DNA from: Agelas oroides
Taxonomy: Eukaryota; Porifera; Demospongiae; Agelasida; Agelasidae
Assembly (NCBI GenBank): GCA_949130485.1
Contig: OX422189.1
Span: 2,737,720 to 2,801,719 of the forward strand
Direction: 5' to 3'
Length of the DNA stretch: 64,000 nt
Each line of letters starts with the position of its first letter. Within the stretch, counting starts at the first letter, position 1. A program made the position numbers and the translations under genes. Below the pieces are notes generated by a model, which searched no databases, was not told where the DNA came from, and was given only the letters and a program-made list of their open reading frames with translations. Below are positions 35,842-47,275 of the stretch, in pieces.

Positions 35842-36509
35842 ATGGCAGTCAATGGAGACAGCGTTCTGCTGCTAGCTCAGGAATTATTTGAGCCCCTAAG
35901 TGCAGGCCTGGACTATCTATTCTATGCCGGGACACTCTATGGGGCCAGACATGTTCTTGGGTTTGTCTGTGATTTCTTAAGAGGGTTGAGAACATACATT
36001 CTTCCCTTTGGCCAATGTTGCAACTCAGACCTCACAAAACAGTTCGGGAAGTGGGCAGGTATCTAGTTGAAATATTGAGATTAGTGAGGAAATGGAGCTA
36101 ACACTTGTGTGTGTGTGTTAGTCTCGCGTGGCCACACCCCGTTCCGCAAGAGAGGGAAGGGGTCTGGTAACTTCTTTTACAGCAGTTTGTTGCGACGCTC
36201 TGTACAGTGCGGGACCAATCACAGCGCAGTATTCTGTCACATGAGTGCTGTTATCACAACTTCAATAGGAAATTACAAGTGTGAAACCACAAGCAGCTGC
36301 TTTGTCAGTCTTTGCCAAGATAATTATCAGCCTTAGCGCTTGCGCAATGCGAGTAAATGAAATTCCTGTGCTAGGAGCGGCTGCAACGAAAGTTACCAGA
36401 CCCCTTCCCTCTCTTGCGGAACGGGGTGTGGCCACACGAGACTATGTGTGTGCGTGTGTGCATGCATGCGTGTGTGTGTATGTGCGTGTGTGCATGCATG
36501 CGTGCTATG

Positions 36510-36555
<46 letters not shown>

Positions 36556-39500
36556 GTCTGGCATAGCAGAGCATTCACTTGCAAGTGGTGAATGCCATTA
36601 TACTTAAGTTGTGTACTGGAATGCACATGGACAGGCATACACATAGAAGTTACCTTTATTAAGTAGAAGTGCCATGCAAGTGTCTTTTTGCTGAGTTAGA
36701 ACATTGCCAAACAACTTACAATTTAATTGTCAGAAAGTAGCTATTGTCATGGTAGGGAAGTGCTGCACCACAATTGTAAAATGTTTACAGGCTACACAAC
36801 TGTATACAGTGTTCACGAGACTACTTTCTGCAAATCAAGGGCCAGTGATACTAGACTAATGTGTGTATGCGCACTGTGTATAGGTGTCTGTCTAGACACC
36901 TATACACTTGCTATATCTTTCTGATCTCTGTAGTGTTGTTCTCACGCTTTTGAGCCCGGCCCACCTCCAGTTGTACAGCAGTATGGCTAACACTTGCTCT
37001 ATAACTCCTAGCACTATTTACTGTCGTCATCTTTCTCTTACAGTCATTACTGGTGCCACTTCAGGCATTGGTCTGGCTTATGCACATGAAGTGAGTCAAA
37101 AATTTTGGTCTATTTTGTAAAGCGTGTCTCCAGTCTTGTATTTCCTGAAGAAGACCCCTCGGGGTCGAAACATTGCAAAAAGTATGATGAGGTTTTGTGC
37201 ATTCGAAGATTGCTCAGATTATTCACTCACGAATATCTACGCTTATATACCCACACAATCTTCGGCCCGAGAGACAGGTTGTTCGAGGTCTAGACTACTA
37301 GCACCTATGATTTTCTAGCACATTACTACTCCATACCTTCGTTCCCAACAGGAGCATCTCATTTAGGTATATGTTTCCTTTCTCTGGCAAGTATTGAGAA
37401 AATTTGGTTAAAATTTGTACTTGTGTCAGTGTAGTAGGAAGGTCTGCAAACACTTGACATTGTGCATGTGCACTTGCCATATGATAATGTGAGGTTTATG
37501 ATCTTTTATATCTTGTGTGTCTAGTTTGCCAAGAGAGGAATGAATGTGGTGCTCATCAGTAGGTCGTACGATGACCTGGTCCAGATCGTCAGTGACCTGC
37601 GTGAGTGTTTAGCAAATTGGATGGTAGATGGAACCAGCAGTTCGGCACCTACTCACTTATGATTATTGTATTACAGTGTTTGTTGCTGTAATGTGTACCA
37701 GCAAGCTGGCGGCATCAATGTCCCAGCTCTACATGTCTTGATTATGAACCCAAAGGTTACTGTTGTATACGCACACAGAACTGGTACATGATTAACAGTC
37801 ACAATGTCAGGCAGGTCTGTTAGCTCAGTCGGCAGAGCGTCGTGCTGATAACGCGAAGGTCGTGAGTTCGAGCCTCACACAGACCATGCTTCTTTTTTTT
37901 TTCTTAATCATTAAGAGACAAAACCTAGGACTGCAAATTTCTACTAGTGACAATGTGAATCTCTTTTTGCAGGCAAGAACCATCAATATCACTTAGTCTT
38001 CAAACGGTACAAAACTTACCATAAACACCAGTAGATATAAAAGTATCAGTAGCTGTTTCTTTGTGTAATGTACATAATGTTTAACGTGAAACTGCCTATA
38101 CTTGTAGAATCAAGGTACTCTGTGCAAGCATATGGGATCCATGCTGACTTCTCCCTGGGCACTCGGGTTTTCCAGGAGATTGAAGAGGCTCTCCAGGGTT
38201 ACGAGATTGGAATTCTAGGTACAGTAGTTATAGAAACATGATTGAACATACATGAAACTGCACCGTTATTCCAGCCCATTTGCCGCCAGTTTTATTTAAG
38301 AGCTTTCGATGTGGATTACTATTGGTATACATAATTAGCCTCTGCTCTGAAGGTTAAGGGAATCAAATTACAACTATCCAAAGAGCACATTCTTCATGTG
38401 AATATTAAAACATTTGCAGCAGGCTCCACCCCCCACTAGTTGAGAAGGCACCTGAGAACAAACTGTGACATAACTTTCTCCAGAAAGAAGTGCTTGTAAT
38501 CACATCAGCTGTCTGAGGCCCACCGTAGTGTCTTGACTATACCCAAAGACCACAATATTGCTCTTTCCTTTGCAGTGAACAATGTGGCCATTTGTTATGA
38601 CCACCCACAGTACTTTGCGCTAGTACCACCACAGGTAGGACATACATACATGTACAGCACTACTTTATAACACACTGCATCAGATCAAAACCCACTCTCT
38701 TAACTAATCACCTTTGTATAAATGTTAGCCATGTAATCAGTCACCACCCTTAGGTAATCACTAGTTGCTAGCATTACAAAGAGTCATGAAAGGAATGAAG
38801 TGTAGGGTAGTGTGTGAACTTCAGTAAGTCCTCACATTGACCTGCATGTACCCTACTAGTGTTTGTTGCTTGCAATATCATAACATCTTAGCACTGTGAG
38901 TGACAAAAGCTGCCGGAGTGACAGGCAGCTGAGTAAGAGGTTTACATTCTCTCTCCCCAGAGGGTGTGGCAGCTGATTAACGTCAATATTGCAGGCACCA
39001 CTGTGGTAAGTACATGTACCTCAATTCTACCAATCAGATGTGTCTCAGTTAGGTCACAGTACAACTGTGTGTGTCTAACATTAGAAGCAGGATGCATCAT
39101 GCCATTGGGATTTCAGAACAGGAGCCCTATAAACTTTCCCAGCTGCCTTGTAGTCAGGCACATACATATATCGTACTGGTAGTACATATCACCATTGTGT
39201 GGTAGGGTTTTATACTTAGAAATGCAATGAAATAGTTTAATTTGGCTCTTTGCAATCATGGGGCAGGTTTCATCATGGAAATGTCAAGTGAAAATGTTTG
39301 TCAGTGTGGTAGCTGTTAATTGTCACAGGGTGATCACAGGGTGTAACATACTGTAACAAGACAAAGAGCTACTGTTTTACACAATCTTCTTATACTCCTC
39401 CAGATGACTCACATGTTGCTGCCACAGATGTTAGAGAGGAAGAGGGGAGCCATTATCAATGTGTGCTCCAGTGTTTCTTGTGTCCCTCCCATCCCTCTCA

Positions 39501-40669
39501 CCACTGGATACACTGCTACCATGGTAATTTACCCCAACGCCATTTCTGTACATGTAACTTGAGTGTACTTGTAACGTTGTTGATGTCATCCCAGTTCTCT
39601 TCTTCATTAGGCTTATGTTAGCAGCTTCTCTCAAGCACTGCACTGTGAAAATCGACACAGGGGAATCATTGTACAGGTTTGTTGTAGTAAAACGATACAT
39701 TATGCATGTGGATGATACACTTGTTTATGTTATGCATATCTCTCTGCAGACTCTTGTGCCATGTTTTGTGGCCACAGAAGAAATGGCTCCATCTTTCTTC
39801 ACTCCTGCTTCTTCAACCTATGTCAGGCATGCCATCAAAACACTTGGTGTCTCCTCGCATACATGTGGTTACTGGCCGCATGCACTGCAGGTAAAACTTG
39901 ACCAGCTTAATAGACCTGCCTTCTACACATAATTATTATTGTCATAATTATATCCATTGTTCATTCATAGACCTGGCTGTGCAGTTTACTCCCAAGCTGG
40001 TTGTGGGTCAAGGTGGTTATGCGTATAAACTCTGTCCTGCGAAAGCGGTATCTCTATCAAGCAATGGAGCAGGGTACCAAGCCTATGTTTGCTCGCAAGA
40101 GGCATAGCAATGCTGGTGGTCCTGCGTTGCAATGGTACCAGCCAGGCAGAAGAACATCAAGTCTTTCGATGCGCCGCACACCTTCACCTAGTCGAAAGCT
40201 CTCAAGTGTTGAACCACCCAATCCTACACTACATATTCCACTTCATAGACCAACCATGACCTCTACTGCTGACCCACTTCGCAGAGTCAGCATAGAAGAG
40301 AATACAGTGTTCACCCCAATAAGAACATCTTCTGGTGCATCTTACAAGAGCATGTCCCCAATTGTTGAAACACCCTCTCCCACACATTCGCCTCTCACAC
40401 CCGGTATGCCTAGGAGTTCCAGCCCTCTAGCTGGTATGTTTTCTAATGGCACATCATCTAGGGTAGGTGACCAGAGCCCGGTTCAACCCAGAAGGTCTTC
40501 CTCTGCATCTTCCATTGAGTCGGGTTTCCTCCACAGAAGACACACCCTTCCAAAGAAACTGTCTAGGGTACTGGTGGTACCAAGTGTGGCACGAGTGTCA
40601 CAGAGCCCAGACAAAGAGCATGACACTTCTGGTAAAATTGATGATAAAGAGACATTCTCAGAGCAGTGA
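35842..40669 (+). CDS. HSDL1: Hydroxysteroid dehydrogenase-like protein 1 (SDR family), with long C-terminal tail
   Basis: Ten exons with consistent phases: 35842-36058, 37044-37090, 37525-37600, 38108-38218, 38576-38634, 38961-39005, 39404-39523, 39611-39676, 39750-39890, 39971-40669 (526 residues). It is a short-chain dehydrogenase: N-terminal LYGARHVLGFVCDFL and KQFGKWA as in HSDL1, cofactor site TGATSGIG, NNVA, catalytic Ser region (NVCSSVSC), then YTATM where the usual site is YxxxK. The active-site Lys is therefore Met, which predicts a catalytically dead enzyme. Vertebrate HSDL1 is also considered inactive but carries Phe in place of the Tyr. After the HSDL1-like end (HALQTWLCSLLPSWLW) there are about 200 extra residues, rich in Ser, Pro and Arg, with no domain I recognise. 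Vertebrate HSDL1 is about 330 residues. Confidence 0.92.
36119..36444. mobile_element. TAGTCTC-family foldback, 326 bp, in HSDL1 intron 1
   Basis: The ends TAGTCTCGCGTGGCCACACC and the complement have arms of about 55 bp (GGAAGGGGTCTGGTAACTTC). It sits in a GT-microsatellite, so the flanking 9 bases (TGTGTGTGT and TGTGTGTGC) are suggestive only. A solo left arm of the same subfamily is at 16199-16340. Confidence 0.8.
36445..36556. repeat. GT microsatellite
   Basis: Imperfect (GT)n and GCATGC-rich tract in intron 1 of HSDL1, ending in about 20 uninterrupted GT units. Confidence 0.9.
37814..37886 (+). tRNA. tRNA-Ile (anticodon GAU)
   Basis: A full cloverleaf: acceptor GGTCTGT paired with ACAGACC plus discriminator A; D arm GCTC...GAGC; anticodon stem TCGTG/CGCGA around CTGATAA with GAT at 37847-37849; T arm GTGAG-TTCGAGC-CTCAC. 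The A box (TAGCTCAGTCGG) and B box (GTTCGAGCC) fit RNA polymerase III promoters. A run of T follows within about 10 bases (terminator). No CCA is encoded. It lies on the same strand within intron 3 of HSDL1. Eukaryotic nuclear genomes mostly read AUC/AUU with AAU (inosine), so a GAU gene is notable. Confidence 0.9.
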
Positions 40670-41317
40670 GTTGTGTTTATGGGAACCTGAATATTTAGAA
40701 ATATAGTTTTGGTGATGAGTGGAAATGGTGTATTGATTAACACATTAATGATTTTTGTTATATAATGGTGAGTAATAATAAGTTCATGAACTTGACATTG
40801 CCAATGTTAGCTGATTAAACCAGATTGATCTTCATAACATAATGATCATGCAAGAGTAGCACTATAGTCTATCAAGCCAGACCCTCTCTCACCCTCCAGA
40901 AAAGTGAGCTCACATTCTGGAGGGTGAGAGAGGGTCTGGCTTGATAGACTAGAGTAGCACATTCCCAACTGATACCTACCTAGCTATAGTTACATGGGTT
41001 AAAATTCACAGTTTGCAAGGGAGATTTGATTAATTACCAAAGTTTACTCTTGTTTAAATTTTACCTTAATTTCTGAATGTAATGAATCTGGAACCAAGCG
41101 GATTTCAGAAAGCTGAAACTTAAATACCATCATTGCAGCAACTAGACTAAACACTGAATTTGTTTTGGCAAAAGATAGAGCAAAAATATTACACATCTCC
41201 AACTTCACTTCACCCATAAAAATACACTGTACATGTATTTGCTTTAAGTGTGTGCAGTGTGCAAGCCGTGAAAGTTATGCTGCAGTTGAAAGTTACCAAA
41301 GTAGTGTTTAAGTTAAC
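40670..41317. other. Convergent gap HSDL1 / kelch-kinase
   Basis: 648 bp of AT-rich sequence between convergent genes, containing the 89-bp foldback at 40863-40951. No other feature seen. Confidence 0.5.
40863..40951. mobile_element. TAGTCT-family mini-element, 89 bp, perfect 9-bp TSD
   Basis: An almost perfect palindrome with arms of about 36 bp (TAGTCTATCAAGCCAGACCC and complement) around a short AGTGAGCTCACA core. GAGTAGCAC flanks both sides (40854-40862 and 40952-40960). Confidence 0.88.
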
Positions 41318-44300
41318 TTATGCGTTGTGTGGTTCACTCAGTTCGGTAATGATGTCACATGCGGAGGGTCTTGCCCTCCTGTTTTCAGCTAGACACTGTC
41401 GGATTAGTGCCACCATGTTAGGCTGCTGGATGGATCGAATCAAATGCTCTCGATCGGCTACGTCAGGGAAGCGAGTTGTACACATCTCCACCAGTAGGAC
41501 ACCAAAACTGAAGATATCCATTTTAGGAGACTGCAGAGTAGCATTTGCAGCTTCGGGTGCAGCATACGTTGGATTACCAGGAGTGGCAGTCCTCAATCTC
41601 TGAAGCAGGTTGACTGAGCCATAGTCAGAGACTTTGGCCCTCCAGGTGTTGTTGGGCCCAGGCTCCAGCAGAACATTGGCACTGCTGATGTCGCGGTGTA
41701 TGATTGGGGTGGGATGCATCAGGTGAAGATAGTTGAGGGCTCTGGCCACATCCAGGCTGATGGAGGTGATCTGGTTTGGTGAGAAGGTGTGTTCATTCTC
41801 AAGCTCTTGTCGCACACTAGTTGGCATCAGTTCAGTGAGAATGATCAGTTCTCCGCTGAGAGTGGCTCCAATGAACTGAAGGAGATTCGGATGGCGGACT
41901 CGGGCTGCCATGTTCATTTCACGAATGAACAAAAGTCGATTGTAGTCAGACACTATCTGACTGTAGAGACATTTGGCTGCCACATTGATGGCACGAAACC
42001 TAGCAACTTTGACAACAGCCCAACCTCCTCTCCCCAGTTCTTCATCTGTGAGTGAAATTTCATCCCTCTGCACCGCCCATGGAGGATCACCTTCTGTCAC
42101 CCTTGCTTCCAGCCTGGCTTCATAAGCCCTTCTTTCTACTTCTTGTGTTTCCTGCCTGACTTCGTGAGCCCTTCTTTCTGCCTCTTGTGCTTCCTGCCTG
42201 ACTTCATGAGCCCTTCTTTCTGCCTCTTGTGCTTCCAGCCTGGCTTCATGAGCCCTTCTTTCTGCCTGCTGTGTTTCCTCCCTGACTTCATGAGCCCTTC
42301 TTTCTGCCTCTTGTGCTTCCTGCCTGGTATTATGAGCCCTTCTTTCTGCCTCTTGTGCTTCCTGCCTGGCTACATGTTCCCTTCTTTCTGCCTCTTGTGC
42401 TTCCTGCCTGGCTACATGTTCCCTTCTTTCTGCCTCTTGTGCTTCCTGCCTGGCTACATGTTCCCTTCTTTCTGCTTCTTGTGCTTCCTGCCTGGCGACT
42501 TGTTCCCTTCTTTCTGCTTCTTGTGCTTCCTGCCTGGCGACTTGTTCCCTTCTTTCTGCCTCTTGTGCTTCCTGCCTGAATTCATGAGCCCTTCTTTCTG
42601 CCTCTTGTGCTTCCTGCCTGAATTCGTGAGTCCTTCTTTCTGCCTCTTGTCTGGCTACACGTTCCCTTCTTTCTGCCCCTTGTGCTACCTGCCTGGCTAT
42701 ACGTTCCCTTCTTCCTGCTTGTTCCGCTACCTGCCTAGCTTCATGTGTCCTCCTCTCTGCCTCCTCTGCCCTATGCTCAGCCTCTTCTACACTTCGCTGA
42801 AGATTTTTTACTCGGAGATTAGATAGGTCCACATTCTGCTGGAGTACCTGCACTTGCTGTCTTGCCTCTTGTGCACTTTGCTCAACAGTAGCAATCCTTT
42901 CCCGAAGTGCTCTTTTATCACCTTGCCTCCTTCGGAAGGATTGTTGTGATGCCTGGAGAAGTTCCTCTGATGCCCGGAGAGATTCCTCTGATTCCCGGAG
43001 AGATTCTTCTGATTCCTGGAGAGATTCTTCTGATGTTTGGAGAGACTGCTGAAGCTCTTTGCAGGCAGCTTGTGAAGCCACAAGTTTTGTCTCAAAATCT
43101 TTGGCTAATGCTTCGGCATCTTGAACCCTTTCGTGCAGCAATTGGACTTCTCGGAGGGCCGGTTGATCGGCTTCTACTGCTCTCTGCTGCATGGCTACCA
43201 TATTCTTTCTTAATCTCTGGACTGATCCCAGCTGGCTGCTGTCAGCCACATCCATTAGAACCCATTTCTTTGTTGGAGACATGCCATCAGATGGTGAGGA
43301 TTCAACTGACTCTGGGAGGGAAGAAGATGGAAGCGTAGGAGGGAAGAGGTGAGGAATGATTGGAGAAAAAAACTAGGGGCATATCATCAGTTTGTAAGCA
43401 TGCATGCAAATAAGAACCCCCCCCACTGATGAGAATTCGAAGGATTAATTAAATGTGCTTCACTGATTTATTTACACATGTACAACTACCAGTTTAATAT
43501 ATATTGCAAGCTGAGATATCCATCTGCACTAGATTATTTGTACTGAAACCAAATGCATTCTCTGGTGAGGCAATCTGGGTCTATCTGCAGACTTGTGGGT
43601 GTGTTCATTGCTATCAAGCACCAGACTCTCAAATTTGCAACACACACAACTGAATCTGTAAGCAGAGTGATCGTGGTACTGTCATGATGATAATCATCTA
43701 CTGTATTTTACAGCGATGAATAAGTTCTATACTATAGGTGCATGGTACTCTAGGAGTGCTACCAGAGCATGGATGCCTTCTGCTCACCAAACTCCAGGAG
43801 AGTGGTATCTGCTAGTTTCTGTTTAGTATGAAGTGACTTTTCTATTCCCCACCACCTTGGACAGCCCCCAAACATGGTGACTTGTGTTCGTGTCAGCCCC
43901 AAACTTAAGGCAGTGGTAGTGTGCAATATTCGGGGTTGTACATTTTCAGGAAGGGTGAACTGTGAAGAGGGAAAAAATTGATAGGGTATTAATGAAAAAG
44001 AAACCCTAATCCATCAATGTTGAAAGCATCATACCATGGATGTAGTGGGTGCGGTTTCTTGGGTAAAAATATTGAGTGAACAGTGACCTGCATGGGTCTT
44101 GTACTAATATGCCTATGAAAATGCCGCTTTGTACTGCAGAATCATGTGGTTGAACCAGCCATATCTTCATATAAATATTACAACTCACCTCCTTCCACTT
44201 CCCAGATTTGACTTCCAAGATCCATCCATCACTCAAAATAATATCACTTCTTTTGGCCCCCCAAGTGACCAGCAGTTGAGGATGCTCTCCTCTGTAGTTG

Positions 44301-46052
44301 AGGCAGCAAGCAGCATGGTCTTTTCTCTCCACTGGCCAAGGGGCTCCCTCAGGCCTCTCTAGTTTGGTCCACTCCTGGGTAAGTGGCACAATACATATAC
44401 TGTAAAAACAAAATTGTTGTTTCTTTGGTACTATAATTGTGTGACTATCCTTCCTATTCAAAGCATGTAGTGCTTGTAAAAAATTTTGTGGGAGGCAAGT
44501 AAAGTTTTAATTATTCAAGTATCAGCTCCCACTGCATGAATTCTTTTCAGCACTGCAAAATTTGCATACTAGGATAGTCACGGAATTGTAGTAACCAAAT
44601 ACTTTGCTAAAACAACAACTTTGTTTTTGCATATATATATATTATATATAATTACATACACCTGATGAGACTATGACTTGTAAACGGAAATTGTAAACAT
44701 ATTTTGTTCAGTTTTATCAAAGACGGTAATCGTACCACTAGGACAACTCTGCATTCATTCTATGATACTGGTATGAATGTTGTAGACTTGCATAATATAT
44801 ATTGTAGAGCGTACCATTGACTCAAAATCCATAAGGTAGCAGTCATTGCTGGATGTACCATATCCAAGTTTAACATGGAATCCTCCAAAGAGCACTGCCT
44901 GGTGGTCATTAATGGCAGTGAAGGAGAAGTAGGCACAGGGAGGGGGCCTTTGGCCAGTTGTGGGAGGGGAAGACCACTTGTCTGCAGTTGTTCAAGTAAC
45001 ACAAGATCTTAATATACATGCAAACTTTTACTGTAACAATTTTAGATTTGCTATAGAGCACATGCATGTGGATGTAGGCTTTGTCACACTCACACTTCAT
45101 CTACAACTCGTGCACCATGTGCCATGGATCTTCACATAGGCACAGGCCTAAGTGATAATGATACAGTTGCTGCAAGCATGGCAAGTGAACAAAAATGCTC
45201 AAAGTCCTATACTAAGTCCTCACAATGGCTAATTCTTGACAACATTGCATAAACCATGTTTTTTCTTAACATCTAGCACCTACATATAACATACTATTAC
45301 AACCAGGTTTGTATATATCAGCTCAAACACTAACTAAACTAGTTTTTAAACTAGTTGCAACAGTGGATCTTGCACTGTGCTACTATGAGTTTTAATTTTT
45401 GTAGGAGAGGTGGGGGCAGGAAGTCAGTGTGAATAACATGACTAATAGTTAATTCATTTTAATTACAGTGTATAAGACACAAGTGAGAGAGAACAAATGA
45501 ATGAGACAATGCTCACATACTTTCTGTGATGTTCAACACATGAAACTCATTGGTCCATCCACGACCAGTGCGCTTTCTGTTCTTAGCAAACGTTGATCCT
45601 GGCTGAATGTAACCCATAGAAGTACCATAGCCACCAAACATGGCCAGTTGATCTTGAAGGAAAGGGGCCATTCCACACCCAGCCTTTCTCATTGGTCCAT
45701 CAGCCTGGTTCAGAGGTTGTAGCTCCCTCCACTCCAGTTTGGTGGTATCTAGTCTATGAAGGGAATTGTAATAAGTCTCGTCCTCGCACCCACCAAACCA
45801 GTATAATGAATCCAACAGTGAGGTGCAGGCTGCATTGTACAGTCCAGGGGGTGGCTCTCCTCTTGTACGATGCTTCTCCCACGTCTCCAGGTAGGGATTG
45901 AAGACCTCAATACATGGTGTAGTTGAAAAATCAGCAACATGTCCACCCCAGAGGTAGCACCTTCCCCCAACTGAAGCAGCACAGTGGTCGAACCTCGGAG
46001 ATGGCTCATACAGTTCAGTTGGATGAGGATTGGAAGGGAGAATTGAGGCCAT
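41318..46052 (-). CDS. Kelch / coiled-coil / TKL-type protein kinase
   Basis: Predicted cytoplasmic kinase; no named orthologue recognised. Exons: 45521-46052 (ATG at 46052), 44815-44981, 44189-44374, 43788-43959 (kelch blades: YLWGGHVAD, LYWFGGCED, LAMFGGYG, VLFGGFH, VTMFGGCP), then one long exon 41318-43312. All phases join. The long exon encodes a coiled coil with about 14 copies of a 14-residue unit (QEAERRAHEVRQEA type), then a kinase domain: P-loop GRGGWAVV, VAAK lysine, HRDISSANVLL catalytic loop, SDYG in place of SDFG, AAPEA. The key catalytic residues are present. DYG also occurs in other TKL kinases such as LRRK2. Kelch-kinase fusions of this type are known from sponges (recalled, not searched). 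The gene starts about 500 bp from the repeat cluster at 46563. Confidence 0.88.
42110..42720 (-). repeat. Coding 42-bp tandem repeat (coiled coil)
   Basis: About 14 copies of a 42-bp unit (plus strand CCCTTCTTTCTGCCTCTTGT) encode the 14-residue coiled-coil repeat of the kinase gene. Adjacent units are nearly identical, pointing to recent expansion or unequal exchange. The antisense open frame across it is a by-product. Confidence 0.88.
44397..44631. mobile_element. TGTAAAAACA-family MITE, intact copy, 235 bp
   Basis: The left CTGTAAAAACAAAATTGTTG and right CAACAACTTTGTTTTTGCA ends are inverted, with TGTGACTATCC and GGATAGTCAC as inner pairs. It lies in a kelch-kinase intron. Same family as 4660-5199 and 52305-52430. 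Confidence 0.75.
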
Positions 46053-46562
46053 ATCCTAGAGGGTGGGGTAATAGCTGGGTTCTGTAATTGGCTAACAAGT
46101 AATACTCACTTCTTTCTGCGGATAGCATATAAATATTTGCGTATCACTGTCATGGCATGTCACTAGCTATTAGCCTCATTCCAAGGCTCTCCCCGCTAAG
46201 GTAACACACTATAGCTAAAGCTATATTCACCCGAAAGAAGACTGTACTAGTCGTGAAAACGCTTGTGCGTGAACGTGCGTGGAGAGCCTGCACAGGAACG
46301 AGTTATGAACTACTATTTTACCTCAAAGAAAATATGTCTTTCAGGAACTATCCACGCAAACGCGATCTTGTATATACCGGTAGTAGTCAGCCGCGAAGGA
46401 ATTTTGGGGGTGTAGCTGCATGGGCAACGAGATAGCTATTCATGACGTCTCCGGTCACTTGAGTAGTCATCCCAGGCCACAGAACGACGGTGAGTGAATA
46501 ATGTCCCACCGAATATTATTCATTAGTGAATGTTTGTCTCTCCGGACATTATTCACCAGGGA
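46053..46562. other. Upstream region of the kelch-kinase gene
   Basis: A likely acceptor (CACCCTCTAG) just before the ATG implies an upstream 5' UTR exon. No other gene. A half TAGCCTCATTCCAAGGC terminus is at about 46170. Confidence 0.45.
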
Positions 46563-46826
46563 ATATGAAGAGCACTGAAGTGCTTAACCCTCGGCGCGTA
46601 GTATTAACGCAGAGTCACAGGACATAGCTAAGTAGGCGAAGGAAATTCATGTGGTATGATGGTACACTAGATAGCTAGCTGAGACTACACAAAGTCGTAC
46701 AGGATAACAGTGTCCCAAGTTGTCCTAGTATCCCTTTATCTTGCCCCAACAACCCCCTCCCTAATGTAGTGAGCATGTGTAGTGAGTAGGGAATGTGTGG
46801 GACATTCCCGGTAATCCTGGATATGT

Positions 46827-46925
46827 ACCATGCCTGTACATACATATTGTACCATGCCTGTACATACATATTGTGCCATGCCTGTTACATACATATTGTG
46901 CCATGCCTGTTACATACATATTGTA
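46827..46925. repeat. Short tandem repeat, about 4 units of 31-33 bp
   Basis: Units contain CCATGCCTGTACATACATAT, with small variations (TACATACATATTGTGCC). Confidence 0.9.
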
Positions 46926-46941
46926 GCAGTATTGACCATAT

Positions 46942-47275
46942 ATGCTTCAAACCGAACGAGGACCGATTTCGCCAAGAACGTTTTGTTCAAGAGTTATGCT
47001 GCGATTCGTTTGCCACGGCGAGCGCTAGTCGGCCATATTCTAGTCTGAGAACGAGTTCACGCGCCCTAGTCTAGTCTGGGATCCCGGGAGTACTGCGGCG
47101 CTGCGCTGCACCCCCGGGCCGGGATCCCAGACCAGGGCGCGTGAACTCGTTCTCAGACTAGAATATGGCCGACTAGCGCTCGCCGTGGCAAACGAATCGC
47201 AGCATAACTCTTGAACAAAACGTTCTTAGCGAAATCGGCTCAATTTAAACACATCCTCGTTCGGTTTGAAGCCTA
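46942..47275. mobile_element. Foldback with about 160-bp arms
   Basis: The arms read inward from TTCAAACCGAACGAGGA and are nearly identical complements. A second pair of ends TAGTCTGAGAACGAGTTCAC (47039 onward) lies inside, so two foldbacks may be stacked. Because its flanks are themselves palindromic, no target duplication can be read for the inner one. Confidence 0.75.

Noticed and set aside
36281-36644. Open frames over the GT microsatellite (Cys-Val and His-Thr runs)
   Set aside because: Simple-sequence artefacts.
37814-37886. tRNA-derived SINE
   Set aside because: There is no tail sequence, A-tract or second copy, and a T-run terminator follows immediately, so it is a plain tRNA gene.
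42143-42826. Plus-strand frame of repeated PSFCLLCFLP
   Set aside because: It is antisense to the 42-bp coiled-coil repeat of the kinase gene, which has the supporting domains and exon phases.
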